Assembly: GCF_902712915.1 (NCBI RefSeq)
Contig: NZ_CACTIA010000005.1
Coordinates: 930,001 to 994,000 of the forward strand
Direction: 5' to 3'
DNA from: Acidiphilium sp. C61
GTDB taxonomy: Bacteria; Pseudomonadota; Alphaproteobacteria; Acetobacterales; Acetobacteraceae
Length of the DNA stretch: 64,000 nt
Of the stretch, positions 7,908 to 18,854 are shown piece after piece. Every line of letters starts with the position of its first letter. Position 1 is the stretch's first letter. The translations under genes and the position numbers were made by a program. The notes under the pieces were generated by a model that was given only the letters and a program-made list of their open reading frames with translations, was not told where the DNA came from and did not search any database.

Positions 7908-10001
7908 CTATCGGCGCCGGTGCCAGCGCGGCGGCCAATCCGGCACCCAGGGCCGCGCGCCCTGCACGTCCCGATCCGTCGCGAACCGCAAGCGGGCCCC
8001 GCTGAAGCGCAGGGCGATCGCGCCATCCCGCCACACGCTGAAACGGTCGAGCACGACGCGCCCACGGCCACGACAGGCGCCGCGCAGGGGCCGCGGCGAG
8101 ACGACCACGCGCGCCTCGCCGCAGCCGCCCTTCGCCGCGGCAGGACCGTCGAGATACAGCACCCGCCCGCGATCGAACCGGCATCGACCGTCGGGGCAGA
8201 GATCGGTTGCCCTCGCCACGCGGACGCGATCATGGGCGAAAACCGGGCGCCACTGCGCCAGCGTGTAGTTGTCGGCTCGTCGGGTCACGAGAATCCGCAC
8301 CACCGCGCCATCCCGCACCGCGACGAGAGACGCTGTCGGCGAGACGAGCACATCCGGCGCGCGGCCTGTCATCATGCCCGCAAGGCCGATCGCGACCAGC
8401 GGCGCCCCGGCGAAGCGCGTCCGGTCCCGCAGCAGGCCCAGCAGCGCCATGCCGAAGCCCAGCAGCGCAACCGGCCAGCCCGGACTTGGCCCGATCGCGA
8501 TGAGGGCGTGCGGCAACTCGCCGACAAACCGGGCAACGGCCAGAATCGCGGCGATCCCCCACCCCATCGGCGCCAGCGCCAGCGCCTCGAGATGCAGCGG
8601 CATCAGCAGCAGCGCCACCATCCCCGCGGGCAGCACGATCAGCGCGGTCAGCGGCACAGCGACCAGATTGGCGAGGATGTAGTAGGGCTGCACCTGCTGG
8701 AACTGGTAGGCGGCGAAAGGCATCGAGGCGCCGCCTGCGAGCAGCGAGGTGAAGGCCAGCGCCGCCACATGCCTCCCGAGGCGCTGGTGCCATCCATCGC
8801 CTCCGATCGTGAGCCGGCGGCCGAACGCCTCGTAGCCGGCAATCAACGCCAGCACGGCCGAGAAGCTCATCTGGAAGCTCGGACCCGGAACCGATTGCGG
8901 CTCGATCAGCATCAGCGCGAAAGCCGCCAGCGCCAGGCCACGGAGCGACAGCGCCCGGCGCCCCGCGACGATGCCGAGCAGGACAAGGCCCGCCATTGCG
9001 AGGCTTCGCTCGATCGGAACGTGAAACCCGGTCAGCGCCGCGTAGACCAGACCGCCGGCGAAGGCGACGAGCGAGGCGACCACCTTGGCCGGGACCCGCA
9101 GGAGCAACGGCTCGGACAGTCCAGCCGCGAATCGCGCCACCGCGAACAAAGCGCCCATCACGATCCCGATATGCAGGCCGGCGACGGCAAGGATGTGCGC
9201 AAGCCCGGCGGTGATGAAATCCTGCCGCTCACGGGCGGGGATCGCCGACTCGAACCCGGTCAGCAAGGTCGCCGCCACCGGCCCGGTCGTTGGCGGCATG
9301 GCGGTCAGGACACGGGCGGCGATCGTCTCCCGCAGCCGCCTCAGCGCGCCGGCCCAGCCCGGCCGCCCCGGACGGATGATCGCGATCTTGCTCACGGCAA
9401 ATCCGACCGCCCCGATGCCCGAGAAGAACTGGTCCCGCGCGAACGACCACCCGCCGGGATAGGCCGGGCGCGAGGGGGCGAACAGAAAGGCGCGCACACG
9501 GACAAGGTCTCCGGCGGCAAGGCGAAGATCGTCGCCCTTGCGCAGCTTGACCCGCACCGCGCGGGCCAGGGCGGGTCCGCCATCGAGCCGCGGCGAAGCG
9601 AGTGCCACCCGGCGGCCGGTCGGGAGAATATCGATCGAGCTGACCCGCCCGGCGACGGTAACGACACCATGCGGCACGAGGATCGGCGGCGGCATCGCGA
9701 TCGCCTGCCACTGTGCCCGCCCGAAGCCGATCGTCGCGAAGAGGAACAGCGCGGCGATACGTCGGAGGACCGGACGCTGCCAACAAAGGGCAAGGCCACC
9801 GCCGGCCAGCATGATCGCCACAGGCGCGATCCAGACCGGCGGTTCACTGCCAAGGTCGAAATAGAGAAGCACGCCAGCCAGCATCGCCACGGGCAGGAAC
9901 AGCACGATGCGCCCCGCATAGGAGGCCGCCCGATAGCCACCGTCCGGCGTTGTGACCGCCGACGAGGGTGTCGTTCTGTCGATGGTCAGTCCGGCGTCCA
10001 A
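7908..10001 (-). CDS. comEC: ComEC/Rec2 family DNA-uptake channel protein
   Basis: 697 residues. An N-terminal hydrophobic DUF4131-like region is followed by the Competence domain with the typical AGLAHILAVAGLHIGI signature near the middle and about ten membrane helices. The C-terminal segment is short and does not show a full metallo-beta-lactamase-like nuclease domain, as in many alphaproteobacterial members. In naturally competent bacteria the protein carries single-stranded DNA across the inner membrane. The start is uncertain: the first usable in-frame codon is a TTG at 9999-10001 immediately beside an inverted repeat, with no clear ribosome binding site. Confidence 0.85.
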   Translation of the reverse strand: MDAGLTIDRTTPSSAVTTPDGGYRAASYAGRIVLFLPVAMLAGVLLYFDLGSEPPVWIAPVAIMLAGGGLALCWQRPVLRRIAALFLFATIGFGRAQWQAIAMPPPILVPHGVVTVAGRVSSIDILPTGRRVALASPRLDGGPALARAVRVKLRKGDDLRLAAGDLVRVRAFLFAPSRPAYPGGWSFARDQFFSGIGAVGFAVSKIAIIRPGRPGWAGALRRLRETIAARVLTAMPPTTGPVAATLLTGFESAIPARERQDFITAGLAHILAVAGLHIGIVMGALFAVARFAAGLSEPLLLRVPAKVVASLVAFAGGLVYAALTGFHVPIERSLAMAGLVLLGIVAGRRALSLRGLALAAFALMLIEPQSVPGPSFQMSFSAVLALIAGYEAFGRRLTIGGDGWHQRLGRHVAALAFTSLLAGGASMPFAAYQFQQVQPYYILANLVAVPLTALIVLPAGMVALLLMPLHLEALALAPMGWGIAAILAVARFVGELPHALIAIGPSPGWPVALLGFGMALLGLLRDRTRFAGAPLVAIGLAGMMTGRAPDVLVSPTASLVAVRDGAVVRILVTRRADNYTLAQWRPVFAHDRVRVARATDLCPDGRCRFDRGRVLYLDGPAAAKGGCGEARVVVSPRPLRGACRGRGRVVLDRFSVWRDGAIALRFSGARLRFATDRDVQGARPWVPDWPPRWHRRR

Positions 10002-10034
10002 AGGATAATTCTCAACTGAAAGTTGAATTATCCT
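10002..10034. repeat. inverted repeat at the comEC start
   Basis: AGGATAATTCTCAACT and AGTTGAATTATCCT pair over 14 bp with a 2-nt bulge and a GAA loop, abutting the comEC start codon. It could terminate transcription from the gene ending at 10067, bind a regulator, or hide the comEC translation start. It is AT-rich and stands out from its surroundings. Confidence 0.6.
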
Positions 10035-10066
10035 ATTTCATCCAGGATCGTTGCGAAAGCGCAAAA

Positions 10067-10441
10067 TCAGGCAAGTGCCGCAATGGCGAGGACAAGCGAG
10101 ATGCCTGCGATGGCCAGCATGGCGTGGATCGCCAGCAGCAGGCCCGGAATGCGCCGCCCGCGCGAGGCGATGACGATGACGGAGAGGCCAAGGCAAAGCG
10201 CAAGCCCGAGCAGGAGTTCTGCGCCGGCACCAAACCCGCCAAGGCCCATGCGCTGCGCGAGCGGGTGGCGATCCAGCGTGACGACAAGAGCCGCAAGGCC
10301 GAGACTGCCGACGACGCCATGCAGCATCGCTTTCGCGCCCGCATCGCTGGCCGGGCGCTCGCCCCTGTCCCGCGTGGCGTCGAACGCCAACCACGCACCG
10401 ATCGCGGCAGCCAGCAGCAGCAATCCGAGAGCATCCGTCAT
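10067..10441 (-). CDS. uncharacterised small membrane protein
   Basis: 124 residues from the ATG at 10439-10441, beginning MTDALGLLLLA; an upstream in-frame extension is rejected because the hydrophobic N-terminus naturally starts here. It has four hydrophobic segments separated by short charged loops, and the last ends at the C-terminus. No family is recognised. It lies between the ftsZ terminator and comEC on the same strand, 65 nt upstream of comEC, so it may be independently transcribed. GC and composition match the neighbours. Confidence 0.6.
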   Translation of the reverse strand: MTDALGLLLLAAAIGAWLAFDATRDRGERPASDAGAKAMLHGVVGSLGLAALVVTLDRHPLAQRMGLGGFGAGAELLLGLALCLGLSVIVIASRGRRIPGLLLAIHAMLAIAGISLVLAIAALA

Positions 10442-10564
10442 GCGCGGAAGGATGGCGCCGCGACAGCGCACGCGGCAAGTGCACAACACGGTGAGCGGAA
10501 GGATTTGGATGACAGCGCGCGCAGCCGGTTGGGGAACGCGAAGCGATGCCGGTCACGCGGCGTA

Positions 10565-10611
10565 TCATCCGATCGGATGAACCGGCTGATCGGTTTCACC
10601 CGATCAGCCGG
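10565..10611 (-). terminator. palindrome and hairpin downstream of ftsZ
   Basis: A 12-bp perfect stem (582-593 with 600-611 of this 10-kb stretch, i.e. 10582-10593 / 10600-10611) with loop TTTCAC lies 17 nt beyond the ftsZ stop, followed by a 16-bp palindrome at 10565-10580 whose core CATCCGATCGGATG recurs at 50661. There is no long U-run, but placement suggests termination of the dcw transcript. Confidence 0.55.
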
Positions 10612-10627
10612 CCGGATAGCGATGGCG

Positions 10628-12196
10628 TCAGGATTGCTGACGACGGAGGAATGCCGGGATATCGATGCCGATTTCCTCGTTGTGGCTGAGCCGCACGGCC
10701 GCACGCGGCTCATGCTGTTGATGCGGGACATGGTGGGACGCGCCGTCCGGTGCCGCGCCATGCGACAGGTCGCGCGGGGCATGCTGCGGCGACGGATAGG
10801 ATGCCTCCTCCCGGGCCGGCCAGGCCGGCATCGCCGCCCGCGGCGGCTCGGCCGCCGGCTGAACGGGCTGGGGCGCTGCCGCGTTGCGGAAACCATTGGT
10901 CATCCGGCTGAACAGGCTCTGCTTGCGGGGCGGCTCGGCGGCGCGGGGCGCCTCGCGGTAGGCCGCCGGTGCCGAAATCGGTGCCCGTACCGGCGCTTCC
11001 TGCTGGAATTGCTGACGCGGAGCCGCCGGGGCAGCTTCAGGCTGGGGATGCAGCGCCTGCGGCTGGACCGAAGGCTGAGGTTGAGGCTGATGCTGGAACC
11101 CGGAATTCTGCGCGGCGTGGTTCACCGGTGCCTGCACCTGCGCCGCGATGGTCGCATTCGCCTCCACCATCACGCTGTCGCCCGACACCGCGGCAAGGCG
11201 CGGCCGCTCGGCTTGCGATGGCGCCGGCGTGTCGATCCCGGTCGCGACAACCGAAATCCGGACCCGGCTGCCGAGGCTCTCGTCGAGCGCCATGCCGACC
11301 ATGATGTTCGCATCCTCGTCGACTTCCTCGGCAATGCGGTTCGCCGCCTGGTCGAGTTCATGCAGCGAGAAGTCGGAACTGCCGGTGATGTTGATCAGCA
11401 GCCCGCGCGCGCCCTTCATGTTGGTGTCTTCGAGCAGCGGGTTGGAGATCGCCGCCTCCGCGGCACGGATTGCGCGATCCTCGCCCTCGGCTTCGCCGGT
11501 GCCCATCATCGCCTTGCCCATCACCGACATCACCGAGCGGATGTCGGCATAGTCGAGGTTGACGAGGCCCGGGACCACCATGAGGTCGGTAACGCCGCGC
11601 ACGCCCATGTAGAGCACGTGGTCGGCCATCTCGAAGGCCTCCTTCCAACCCGTGCGCTCGTTGGCCACCTTGAAGAGGTTCTGGTTCGGAATCACGATCA
11701 GCGTATCGACGAATTGCTGCAGCTCGTTGATCCCGTCTTCAGCGGAGCGCAGGCGGCGGCGGCCCTCGAAGGCGAAGGGCTTGGTCACCACGCCGACCGT
11801 CAGGATGCCGCGCTCGCGCGCCATCCGCGCGATGACCGGTGCGGCACCCGTGCCGGTGCCGCCGCCCATGCCCGCGGTGATGAACACCATGTGCGCGCCG
11901 TCGAGATGCCGGGCGAGGTCTTCCGACGCTTCCTCGGCCGAGGCCTTGCCGATTTCCGGCCGTCCGCCCGCGCCGTTGCCCTGGGTGATATGCGGCCCGA
12001 GCTGGATGCGGCGTTCGGCGCGCGAAAGCATCAGCTGCTGCGCGTCGGTATTGGCGACGACGAATTCCACGCCCGGCAGGTTGAGGGCGATCATGTTGTT
12101 GACCGCATTGGTGCCGCCGCCGCCGACGCCGATCACCGTGATACGCGGTGTGAAATCTGTCTGTGTCGTGGTCTGTCGGATCAGGTTCAGGGTCAT
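10628..12196 (-). CDS. ftsZ: cell division GTPase FtsZ
   Basis: 522 residues. The GTP-binding tubulin signature GGGTGTGA is at 111-118, preceded by the N-terminal [13 protein letters not shown]. The GTPase core ends near residue 330; a long Ala/Pro/Gln-rich linker with QP runs follows, and the C-terminal conserved peptide IPAFLRRQ binds FtsA. Alphaproteobacterial FtsZ proteins share such long linkers. FtsZ polymerises into the cytokinetic ring at mid-cell. It is the last gene of the dcw cluster, 64 nt after ftsA. Confidence 0.98.
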   Translation of the reverse strand: MTLNLIRQTTTQTDFTPRITVIGVGGGGTNAVNNMIALNLPGVEFVVANTDAQQLMLSRAERRIQLGPHITQGNGAGGRPEIGKASAEEASEDLARHLDGAHMVFITAGMGGGTGTGAAPVIARMARERGILTVGVVTKPFAFEGRRRLRSAEDGINELQQFVDTLIVIPNQNLFKVANERTGWKEAFEMADHVLYMGVRGVTDLMVVPGLVNLDYADIRSVMSVMGKAMMGTGEAEGEDRAIRAAEAAISNPLLEDTNMKGARGLLINITGSSDFSLHELDQAANRIAEEVDEDANIMVGMALDESLGSRVRISVVATGIDTPAPSQAERPRLAAVSGDSVMVEANATIAAQVQAPVNHAAQNSGFQHQPQPQPSVQPQALHPQPEAAPAAPRQQFQQEAPVRAPISAPAAYREAPRAAEPPRKQSLFSRMTNGFRNAAAPQPVQPAAEPPRAAMPAWPAREEASYPSPQHAPRDLSHGAAPDGASHHVPHQQHEPRAAVRLSHNEEIGIDIPAFLRRQQS

Positions 12197-12260
12197 GTCT
12201 GCGTCTCCTGGCAGGCGGGCGTGAAACGAGGGAGGGCGGCGATGCGATGGGGGTGTGTCA

Positions 12261-13568
12261 TCACATCCGCCGCACGAGAAAATTCATGAACCGGGCCAAC
12301 CGGCCTTGCGGCGCAGCGACGTTGAAATCGATGTCGTGCATCGTCTGGCCCTCGCCGGTGGCGAAGGCGAGCAGCCCGATCATGGTGGCGAAATTCGGCA
12401 CGGTGGCCGCGTCGGGCAGGCCGATGACGCCGAGCGGCTTGCCGATGCGCACCTGGCGATCGAGGATCTGTGCCGCGAGTTCGCGGGCGCCGACGAGTTG
12501 CGATGCGCCACCGGTCAGCACCACGCGCGCGCCGGCCGCACGACCGAGGCCGGAGGTCTCGATCCGGTCGCGCACCAGCTCGAAAATCTCCTCGAGCCGC
12601 GGGCGGATGATGGACACCAGCGCACTGCGCGGCACCTTGGCGATCTGGTGTTCGGCCTCTCCGACCAGCGGCACGGGCAGCAGTTCGCGCGCATCGTCCG
12701 GGCTTTCCTGGCAGGTGCCGTAGAGCGTCTTCAGCCGCTCGGCATGCGCCACTTGGGTCGACAGCAGACGGGCGACATCGTTGGTGACGTGATTGCCGCC
12801 GACCGGCAGCTGCGCCGTGTGCAGCATCTGCCCCTCGGCGAAAATCGCGATCGTCGTCGTGCCGCCGCCCATGTCGATCACGGTGGCGCCGAGTTCGCGC
12901 TCGTCCTCGACCAGCGTCGCGAGGCCGGAGGCGAACGGCGCCGAGACCATTGAGGCAATCTCGAGTTCGCAGCGTTCGAGACAGGCGGTGACGCTCTTGA
13001 TCGCCGTGGTGGCGGCATCGACCACATGAAGCTGTGCGGTCAGCGTGTCGCAATAAAGGCCACGCGGATCGGCAACGCCGCCGGTCTCGTCGGTGGAGAA
13101 ATTCAGCGGCAGGGCATGGATCGTGCCGCGCCCCTCGGATGCCGCGCGGGCCCGCGCCTCGCGCACCACGCGGCGGATGTCGTCCTCGGTCACGGCGCGG
13201 CCGTCGATCGGCCATTGCACGTTGAACAGCCGGCTCTCCGGCTGCCCGCATGACAGGTTCACCGTGACCGATTTCAGCCGCATGTCGGCCTGGTCCTCGG
13301 CCGCGCCGACAGCGGCGCGGATGGCTTTCTCCGCCTCTTCGAGATCGACGATTCCGCCGGACTTGACCCCCCGCCCGCGCTGCCAGCCAAAGCCGAGCGC
13401 GCGCAGCCGGCCATCGCTCTCAGCGCGGCCGATGAGGCAGGAAATCTTGGTCGAGCCGATGTCGAGCACGCCGAACGGGCCGGAGCGCGCGGGCTGGCGT
13501 CGCGCATCCTGCTGGCGAGGGTCGGCCCGTGTCGCGGTGATCGTCGCGCGGCGGGACAGATCGTTCAT
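12261..13568 (-). CDS. ftsA: cell division protein FtsA
   Basis: 435 residues of the actin/Hsp70-like ATPase fold: phosphate-1 motif [16 protein letters not shown] near residue 32 and phosphate-2 motif [14 protein letters not shown] in the middle. The C-terminus ends in a short amphipathic, Arg/Phe-rich stretch ([13 protein letters not shown]), the expected membrane-targeting sequence. FtsA tethers FtsZ filaments to the inner membrane. It sits between ftsQ (13 nt gap) and ftsZ, the classical order. Confidence 0.96.
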   Translation of the reverse strand: MNDLSRRATITATRADPRQQDARRQPARSGPFGVLDIGSTKISCLIGRAESDGRLRALGFGWQRGRGVKSGGIVDLEEAEKAIRAAVGAAEDQADMRLKSVTVNLSCGQPESRLFNVQWPIDGRAVTEDDIRRVVREARARAASEGRGTIHALPLNFSTDETGGVADPRGLYCDTLTAQLHVVDAATTAIKSVTACLERCELEIASMVSAPFASGLATLVEDERELGATVIDMGGGTTTIAIFAEGQMLHTAQLPVGGNHVTNDVARLLSTQVAHAERLKTLYGTCQESPDDARELLPVPLVGEAEHQIAKVPRSALVSIIRPRLEEIFELVRDRIETSGLGRAAGARVVLTGGASQLVGARELAAQILDRQVRIGKPLGVIGLPDAATVPNFATMIGLLAFATGEGQTMHDIDFNVAAPQGRLARFMNFLVRRM

Positions 13569-13581
13569 GTCCGTGCCTCCC

Positions 13582-14460
13582 TCATGATTTGTGCTTACCG
13601 GCTGCGGCCGATGGCGTTGCCGCCTCGGTCGCGAAGCCTTTGGGATAGGGGCGCACCACCAGCCGATCGGCCAGCCGCAGGTCGATCCGGCGCACCGGCC
13701 GCTCCAGCAGGCGAATCTTCCGCTCTGCCTGCATCAGCGCGGAGAGCGCACGCGCGGGATGGGAATCCGGCAGTTCCACGATCGTCTTGTCCCGCAGGAT
13801 GAGGTTCCAGCGCAGCCGGTCGATCCGTTCGGCGGCAACCACCCTGGAGTCGATCGCGGGGAATCGCGCGAGCAGGTCGAGCAGATCCTGCGCATGTTTC
13901 GGCGCGCCGATGCCGACCAGCAGCCGCAAGCTCGGGTCATGTGCGCGGGCCGCGCCGGCATCGCGATCCTCCAGCACGGCCCCACCGGGGCCGACCAGGG
14001 CGAATCGTCCGTCCGGCCGCTGCCAGATCGCAAGAGCGCGGCGTTCGGTCACCTCGACCCGCAACGTGTCCGGCAGCACACGCTCGACCACCGCGGTGCG
14101 CACGAGACCGAGCGCGCCGACCCGTGCCGCCACCACAGCCGGCGAGACCGCGAAGATCGGCTGGCCCCGTTCGACAGCGATGACCCGCTCGACCACGGCG
14201 CGCGAGCCTGGCGCCACGCCCTGCAATTCGATATGGGCGACGCGGAAACCGGCGTCAGCCGCAAGGCCCGCCGCCGCTGCGCGCACCGGCCGGAACACGG
14301 CGGCCACGCCGCGCAAGCCAAGCGGCACCGCGATCAGCAGGATGGCGACCACGCCAAGCACCGCCGTCGGCCGTCCGGCCCGCCGCAAGCGGCGCAGCAG
14401 CAGCGTGCGCGGGCTCGGCCGGTCCTGCACAGTGGTCTTGCGCGCCTTCACACGCGGCAT
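13582..14460 (-). CDS. ftsQ: cell division protein FtsQ
   Basis: 292 residues from the ATG at 14458-14460, which overlaps the ddl 3' end by 13 nt; a longer upstream reading was rejected because it only extends further into ddl. A basic cytoplasmic tail precedes one membrane helix (about residues 35-55), followed by a periplasmic POTRA domain ([12 protein letters not shown] onwards) and the FtsQ beta domain. FtsQ scaffolds FtsB/FtsL at the divisome. Confidence 0.92.
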   Translation of the reverse strand: MPRVKARKTTVQDRPSPRTLLLRRLRRAGRPTAVLGVVAILLIAVPLGLRGVAAVFRPVRAAAAGLAADAGFRVAHIELQGVAPGSRAVVERVIAVERGQPIFAVSPAVVAARVGALGLVRTAVVERVLPDTLRVEVTERRALAIWQRPDGRFALVGPGGAVLEDRDAGAARAHDPSLRLLVGIGAPKHAQDLLDLLARFPAIDSRVVAAERIDRLRWNLILRDKTIVELPDSHPARALSALMQAERKIRLLERPVRRIDLRLADRLVVRPYPKGFATEAATPSAAAGKHKS

Positions 14461-15353
14461 GTGGCGTTCTCCACCATCCAGGCGCACAGGGCGGGGAAGT
14501 CGATTCCGCAATGGGCCGCCTGCTCGGGCAGCAGCGAGGTCGGCGTCATGCCGGGCTGGGTGTTCACCTCCAGCAGCACGAGCCGATCCGTTTCGTCATC
14601 GTAGCGGAAATCCGAACGCGTCGCCCCGCGGCAGCCGAGCGCGCGATGCGCCGCGACCGCGACATCCTTCGCCCTTGCGCTCACCACAGGCGGAATCTGC
14701 GCCGGAATTTCGTGGCGCGAGGCGCCGGCGGCATATTTCGCCGTGTAATCGTAGAACCCCTCGGCGCGGATTTCGGTGACGGCCAGGGCGCGGTCATCGA
14801 GCACGGAAACGGTGAGTTCGCGTCCGGGAACATATTCCTCGGTCATCGCCACCGTGCCGTGGCGCCAGTCGCGCACGATGTCGGCACGGCGGTTATCGCC
14901 ATCGCGCAGGATGAACACGCCGACCGAGGAGCCCTCGTTCACCGGCTTGACGACATAGGGGCGCGGCAGCGGATCGGCCGCGGCGAGCACATCGAGCGGC
15001 ACGATGCGGTGCTGCGCCAGCGGCAGGCCGGCAGCGGCGAAAACCGCCTTCGCCGCCCCCTTGTCCATCGCCATCGACGACGCCCGGACGCCGGAATGGG
15101 TGTAAGGGATGCCCATGTAGTCGAGCACGCCCTGGATTGTCCCGTCCTCGCCGAACCGGCCGTGCAGCGCGTTGAACACCGCATCCGGCGCCGGCGTCAG
15201 TGCTGCGATCACCGCGCCGAGATCGGCGCCAACCTCGATCTCGAACACGTCATATCCAGCCTGGCGCAGCGCCGCCGCAACCTGCCGGCCGGAGGCGAGG
15301 CTGACCTCGCGCTCTTCCGAAATGCCGCCGAGCAGGACCGCGACGCGCTTCAT
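14448..15353 (-). CDS. ddl: D-alanine--D-alanine ligase
   Basis: 301 residues of the ATP-grasp family. The N-terminus [19 protein letters not shown] and motifs NEGSSVGVF and [10 protein letters not shown] (metal and ATP ligands) are all intact. The enzyme makes the D-Ala-D-Ala dipeptide used by MurF. The start overlaps the murB stop by 4 nt and the end overlaps ftsQ by 13 nt, consistent with translational coupling. Confidence 0.97.
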   Translation of the reverse strand: MKRVAVLLGGISEEREVSLASGRQVAAALRQAGYDVFEIEVGADLGAVIAALTPAPDAVFNALHGRFGEDGTIQGVLDYMGIPYTHSGVRASSMAMDKGAAKAVFAAAGLPLAQHRIVPLDVLAAADPLPRPYVVKPVNEGSSVGVFILRDGDNRRADIVRDWRHGTVAMTEEYVPGRELTVSVLDDRALAVTEIRAEGFYDYTAKYAAGASRHEIPAQIPPVVSARAKDVAVAAHRALGCRGATRSDFRYDDETDRLVLLEVNTQPGMTPTSLLPEQAAHCGIDFPALCAWMVENATCRV

Positions 15354-16279
15354 GCCGCCCCCCGCCCGGGCAGGCCGATCCTGCGGATTTCCCAGATCAG
15401 TTCGACGCCGGTGCGCTCGCGCACGCGCCGGCGCACCATCTCGCCCAGGCCCTCGATGTCGGCGGCGCTCGCCTCGCCGAGATTGATGAGGAAATTGCAG
15501 TGCTTTTCCGAAACCTGCGCGCCGCCCTGCGTAAGCCCGCGGCAGCCCGCCTCGTCGATCAGCCGCCAGGCCTTGTCGCCCTCGGGGTTGCGGAAGGTCG
15601 AGCCGCCGGTCCGTGCCCGCACCGGCTGCGTCGCCTCGCGGCTCGCGCGGATCTCAGCCATCCGCGCGGCAATCGCCGTCGCCTCGCCCTGCCGCGCGTG
15701 CAGCCGTGCCCGCACGACGATTCCGCCCTCCGGCAACCGCGCGTGACGATAGGTCAGCGCGAGATCGCCAGCGGCATAGCGCGCGACCGTCCCGTCCCTC
15801 CCGATGATCTCGGCCCAGTCCAGAACATCGCGGATCTCGGTGCCATAGGCGCCAGCATTCATCGCCACGGCGCCGCCCAGCGAGCCCGGAATGCCGGAGA
15901 GGAATTCGAGTCCGGCCAGCCCCGCCGCCGCGGCGTGTTCGGCGATCGTCGCATCCAGCGCCGCCGCACCCGCCACGATGCCGTCGGGCTGGACCTCGAT
16001 GTCGGCAAATCCGCGCACGAGCCGCACGACCACACCCGCGATTCCACCATCGCGCACGATCAGGTTGGAGGCGGCGCCGATCGGCAGCACCGGCACTTCC
16101 GGCGCGAGCGCGGCGAGAAAACAGCTCAGATCATCGATATCGGCGGGGCGGAACATCACCTCTGCCGGGCCGCCGACGCGGAACCACGTCACTGGGCCGA
16201 GAGGCACATCGAACCCGATGCGCCCGCGCACTTCCGGCAGCCCGGCCCGCCAGTCGGCCATGACAGGCGCGGCCATCAT
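15350..16279 (-). CDS. murB: UDP-N-acetylenolpyruvoylglucosamine reductase MurB
   Basis: 309 residues starting at the ATG at 16277-16279, 4 nt inside the murC end; two further ATGs (16276, 16262) are alternatives. FAD-binding [24 protein letters not shown] and the catalytic [10 protein letters not shown] serine motif are present, as is the C-terminal WEIRRIG glutamate. MurB reduces the enolpyruvyl group with NADPH to give UDP-MurNAc. An apparent 45-residue N-terminal extension in the same frame is just the murC tail and was discarded. Confidence 0.95.
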   Translation of the reverse strand: MMAAPVMADWRAGLPEVRGRIGFDVPLGPVTWFRVGGPAEVMFRPADIDDLSCFLAALAPEVPVLPIGAASNLIVRDGGIAGVVVRLVRGFADIEVQPDGIVAGAAALDATIAEHAAAAGLAGLEFLSGIPGSLGGAVAMNAGAYGTEIRDVLDWAEIIGRDGTVARYAAGDLALTYRHARLPEGGIVVRARLHARQGEATAIAARMAEIRASREATQPVRARTGGSTFRNPEGDKAWRLIDEAGCRGLTQGGAQVSEKHCNFLINLGEASAADIEGLGEMVRRRVRERTGVELIWEIRRIGLPGRGAA

Positions 16280-17751
16280 CGCATCCCCCCGGGCATCCCC
16301 CCGGGCGTCCCCATGGGCATCCCCCCGGCACCGCGGCGGGTGGTCTCGATCAGCGACTGCAACTGGTTGGGCAGCGCCTGCGCCCAATTGGTGATCGACC
16401 CGGCGCCGAGGCACACGACGAAATCGCCGGCGCGGGCCATCGCGTTGATCATCTCGGCTAGATGATCGGGGCTGCCGAGCGAGACGACCGATTTGTGGCC
16501 GCGCGCCCGCAGACCCTCGACCAGCGCATCCCGATCAATGCCCGGAATCGGCTCCTCGCCCGCCGGGTAGACATCGGCGACGATCACCTTGCCCGCATCG
16601 TTCATGCAGGTGCAGAAATCCTCGAACAACGTGGCAAGGCGCGAATAGCGGTGCGGCTGCACCACGGCGATCACATCCCGCGCCCCGGCCTGGCGCGCCG
16701 CCCGCAGCACCGCCGCGATCTCGACCGGGTGATGGCCGTAATCGTCGATCACGGTGATGCCGGCGACCTCGCCGGTCTTGGTGAAACGCCGCTTCACGCC
16801 ACGGAAACTTGCCAGGGCCGCGCGCAGGTCCACCTCCGGCACATCCATCTCGATGCCGATCGCGATCGCGGCCAGCGCGTTCTGGACGTTGTGGTTGCCA
16901 AGCATCGGCAGGCGGATCGGCGCCAGCACGCGCTCACGCCCGGCCACGCGCTCGGAGAGGCGAACCTCGAAGGTCGCGCCATTCCGGTCGGACATGATCC
17001 GCTCGGCCCGCACATCCGCCTGTGGCGACAGGCCGTAGGTGATCAGCCGGTGATCCGACAGGTCCGGGATCATCCGCTGCACGCCGGGATGATCGATGCA
17101 CAGCACGGCGAACCCGTAGAACGGGATGTTCGAGACGAACTGGCGATATCCCGCCTCCATCGCCTCCGCAGAGCCCCAATGGTCGAGATGCTCGGGATCC
17201 ATGTTGGTGACGACGGCGATCACCGCCGGCAGACGAAGGAAGCTGCCATCGCTCTCATCGGCCTCGACCACCATCCAGTCGCCGCCGCCAAGCCGCGCAT
17301 TGGTGCCGTAGGCGTTGATGATCCCGCCATTGATCACGGTCGGGTCGAGCCCCGCCCCTTCGAGCACGGCCGCGACCAGGCTCGTCGTCGTCGTCTTGCC
17401 ATGGGTACCGCCGATCGCGACCGCCCAGCGCAGCCGCATCAGCTCGCCCAGCATCTCGGCGCGGCGCACCACCGGGATCATCCGCTTGCGCGCCGCCTGC
17501 ACCTCGGGATTGTCCCGCGGCACCGCGGTCGACACCACGACGACCTGCGCGCTGCCGAGATTGGCGGCGTCATGCCCGATCGCGACCGGAATGCCCGCGG
17601 CGCGCAGGCGCGCGACATTGGCGTTTTCGGAAAGATCGGATCCCTGCACCGAATAGCCGAGATTGTGCAGCACCTCGGCGATGCCGGACATGCCGATCCC
17701 GGCAATGCCGACGAAATGGATCGTCCCGATCGACAGCGGCATGGCCCTCAT
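16276..17751 (-). CDS. murC: UDP-N-acetylmuramate--L-alanine ligase MurC
   Basis: 491 residues. The Mur-ligase P-loop GGTHGKTTT is at 114-122 and the N-terminal [13 protein letters not shown] binds the UDP-sugar. The start ATGA overlaps the murG stop by 4 nt. The C-terminus ends in a low-complexity Gly-Met-Pro tail encoded by a four-unit 12-bp tandem repeat (16281-16328). It adds L-Ala to UDP-MurNAc in the cytoplasm. ATG at 17742 is an alternative start. Confidence 0.96.
   Translation of the reverse strand: MRAMPLSIGTIHFVGIAGIGMSGIAEVLHNLGYSVQGSDLSENANVARLRAAGIPVAIGHDAANLGSAQVVVVSTAVPRDNPEVQAARKRMIPVVRRAEMLGELMRLRWAVAIGGTHGKTTTTSLVAAVLEGAGLDPTVINGGIINAYGTNARLGGGDWMVVEADESDGSFLRLPAVIAVVTNMDPEHLDHWGSAEAMEAGYRQFVSNIPFYGFAVLCIDHPGVQRMIPDLSDHRLITYGLSPQADVRAERIMSDRNGATFEVRLSERVAGRERVLAPIRLPMLGNHNVQNALAAIAIGIEMDVPEVDLRAALASFRGVKRRFTKTGEVAGITVIDDYGHHPVEIAAVLRAARQAGARDVIAVVQPHRYSRLATLFEDFCTCMNDAGKVIVADVYPAGEEPIPGIDRDALVEGLRARGHKSVVSLGSPDHLAEMINAMARAGDFVVCLGAGSITNWAQALPNQLQSLIETTRRGAGGMPMGTPGGMPGGMR
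16281..16328. repeat. 12-bp tandem repeat x4 in murC tail
   Basis: Four head-to-tail 12-bp units GCATCCCCCCGG (third unit has 3 differences) cover the last codons of murC and end two bases from the murB start. On the coding strand they specify GGMP-type tetrapeptides. Copy-number change would keep the reading frame. Confidence 0.85.
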
Positions 17752-18854
17752 CGTACGCGCTCCGCAATTGCCGAAAGAACGAGATCGGCCAGGCGCATCG
17801 CCGCCCCCTCGATCCGCGCGCCGGCCGACGCCTCGGCCATCGCCGCGAGACGTGCCGGATCATCGAGCAGGGTGCCGAGCGCCCGGGCCAGCAATTCGGG
17901 TGTCGTCGTCGCCTGGTCGAGCCGCAATGCACCGCCGCGCCGGGCCAGGACATCGGCATTGTGCCGCTGGTCGGTATTGATCGCGAGCGGAATGAAGATC
18001 GCCGGCCGCCCGATCGTTGCCACCTCGGCGACGGTGGATCCGCCGGACCGCGCGATCAGCAGATGCGCCCCCGCCATCCGCGGCGCCACATCGCTGAAAA
18101 AGGGCGCCAGCTCGTGCTTGATCCCCGCGGCATCGAGCGCGCCACGCGCGTCACCGATCGCCTCGGCCGGACACTGCATGGTCAGCATGATCCGCTGGCG
18201 CAACGCCTCGGGCAGCAGGGCGAGCGCGGCCGGCACAAGGGTGGCGAACACACGCGCGCCGAGCGAGCCGCCCAGCACCAGCAGCCGGATCGTCTCCGCG
18301 GGCGGCGCATAGGGCGATGCGGCGAGCGCCGAGATGGCGGCGCGCACCGGATTGCCGGTGATCGTCGTGCGCGCCGTTGCGGGCAGCCCCGCGGTGCCCT
18401 CGAAACTCAGCGCGATGTGATCGGCGAACCGGGCGAGAAAGCGATTGGCGCCGCCGAGAACCGCGTTCTGATCATGCAGCACGATGGCAGGGCGTCGCCG
18501 CAGCGTGGCCGCCGCGAGGATCGGGGGCACCGAGGGATAGCCGCCGAAGCCGACCACGGCGGCGGCGTCGAGCTGCGCGAGAAGGCGGCGTGCCGTGCCC
18601 GTGCCGCGCGCAAGCTGCGCCATACCGGACAGCCGGCGCCCGAGGCTTCGCCCGGCCAGTCCAGCGCCGGCCAGAACATGGCGCTCGCAGCCGTCGAAGA
18701 CGGGCGACCTCAGCGCTGCAGACCGCGCATCCGTCATCAGCACGATCCGCTGGCCGCGCCGCATGAGTTCATCCGCCACCGATTCGGCCGGAACCATGTG
18801 GCCGCCAGTACCGCCGGCGGCGATCACGATCGGATGCAGCATCGCGCCCCTCAT
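17748..18854 (-). CDS. murG: lipid II synthase glycosyltransferase MurG
   Basis: 368 residues from the ATG at 18852-18854, which overlaps the ftsW stop in an ATGA; the ATG at 18842 (MLHPIVI) is an alternative. The Gly-rich [12 protein letters not shown] loop is at 12-23 and the donor-binding [11 protein letters not shown] lies in the C-terminal Rossmann domain. MurG transfers GlcNAc from UDP-GlcNAc to lipid I on the inner face of the membrane. The frame stays open far upstream, but that is an antisense-like shadow over ftsW. Confidence 0.96.
   Translation of the reverse strand: MRGAMLHPIVIAAGGTGGHMVPAESVADELMRRGQRIVLMTDARSAALRSPVFDGCERHVLAGAGLAGRSLGRRLSGMAQLARGTGTARRLLAQLDAAAVVGFGGYPSVPPILAAATLRRRPAIVLHDQNAVLGGANRFLARFADHIALSFEGTAGLPATARTTITGNPVRAAISALAASPYAPPAETIRLLVLGGSLGARVFATLVPAALALLPEALRQRIMLTMQCPAEAIGDARGALDAAGIKHELAPFFSDVAPRMAGAHLLIARSGGSTVAEVATIGRPAIFIPLAINTDQRHNADVLARRGGALRLDQATTTPELLARALGTLLDDPARLAAMAEASAGARIEGAAMRLADLVLSAIAERVR

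Noticed and set aside
10002..10034. LexA (SOS) box at comEC
   Set aside because: Alphaproteobacterial LexA sites have GTTC-N7-GTTC; the repeat here does not match.
7725..12289. Two long plus-strand frames opposite comEC and ftsZ
   Set aside because: Same antisense-shadow effect; composition rich in Arg, Gly and His and no motif, against well-supported genes on the minus strand.
16281..16328. CRISPR-like array
   Set aside because: Units are 12 bp, contiguous and without spacers, and lie inside murC. No cas genes are present and no other spaced repeats occur in the window.
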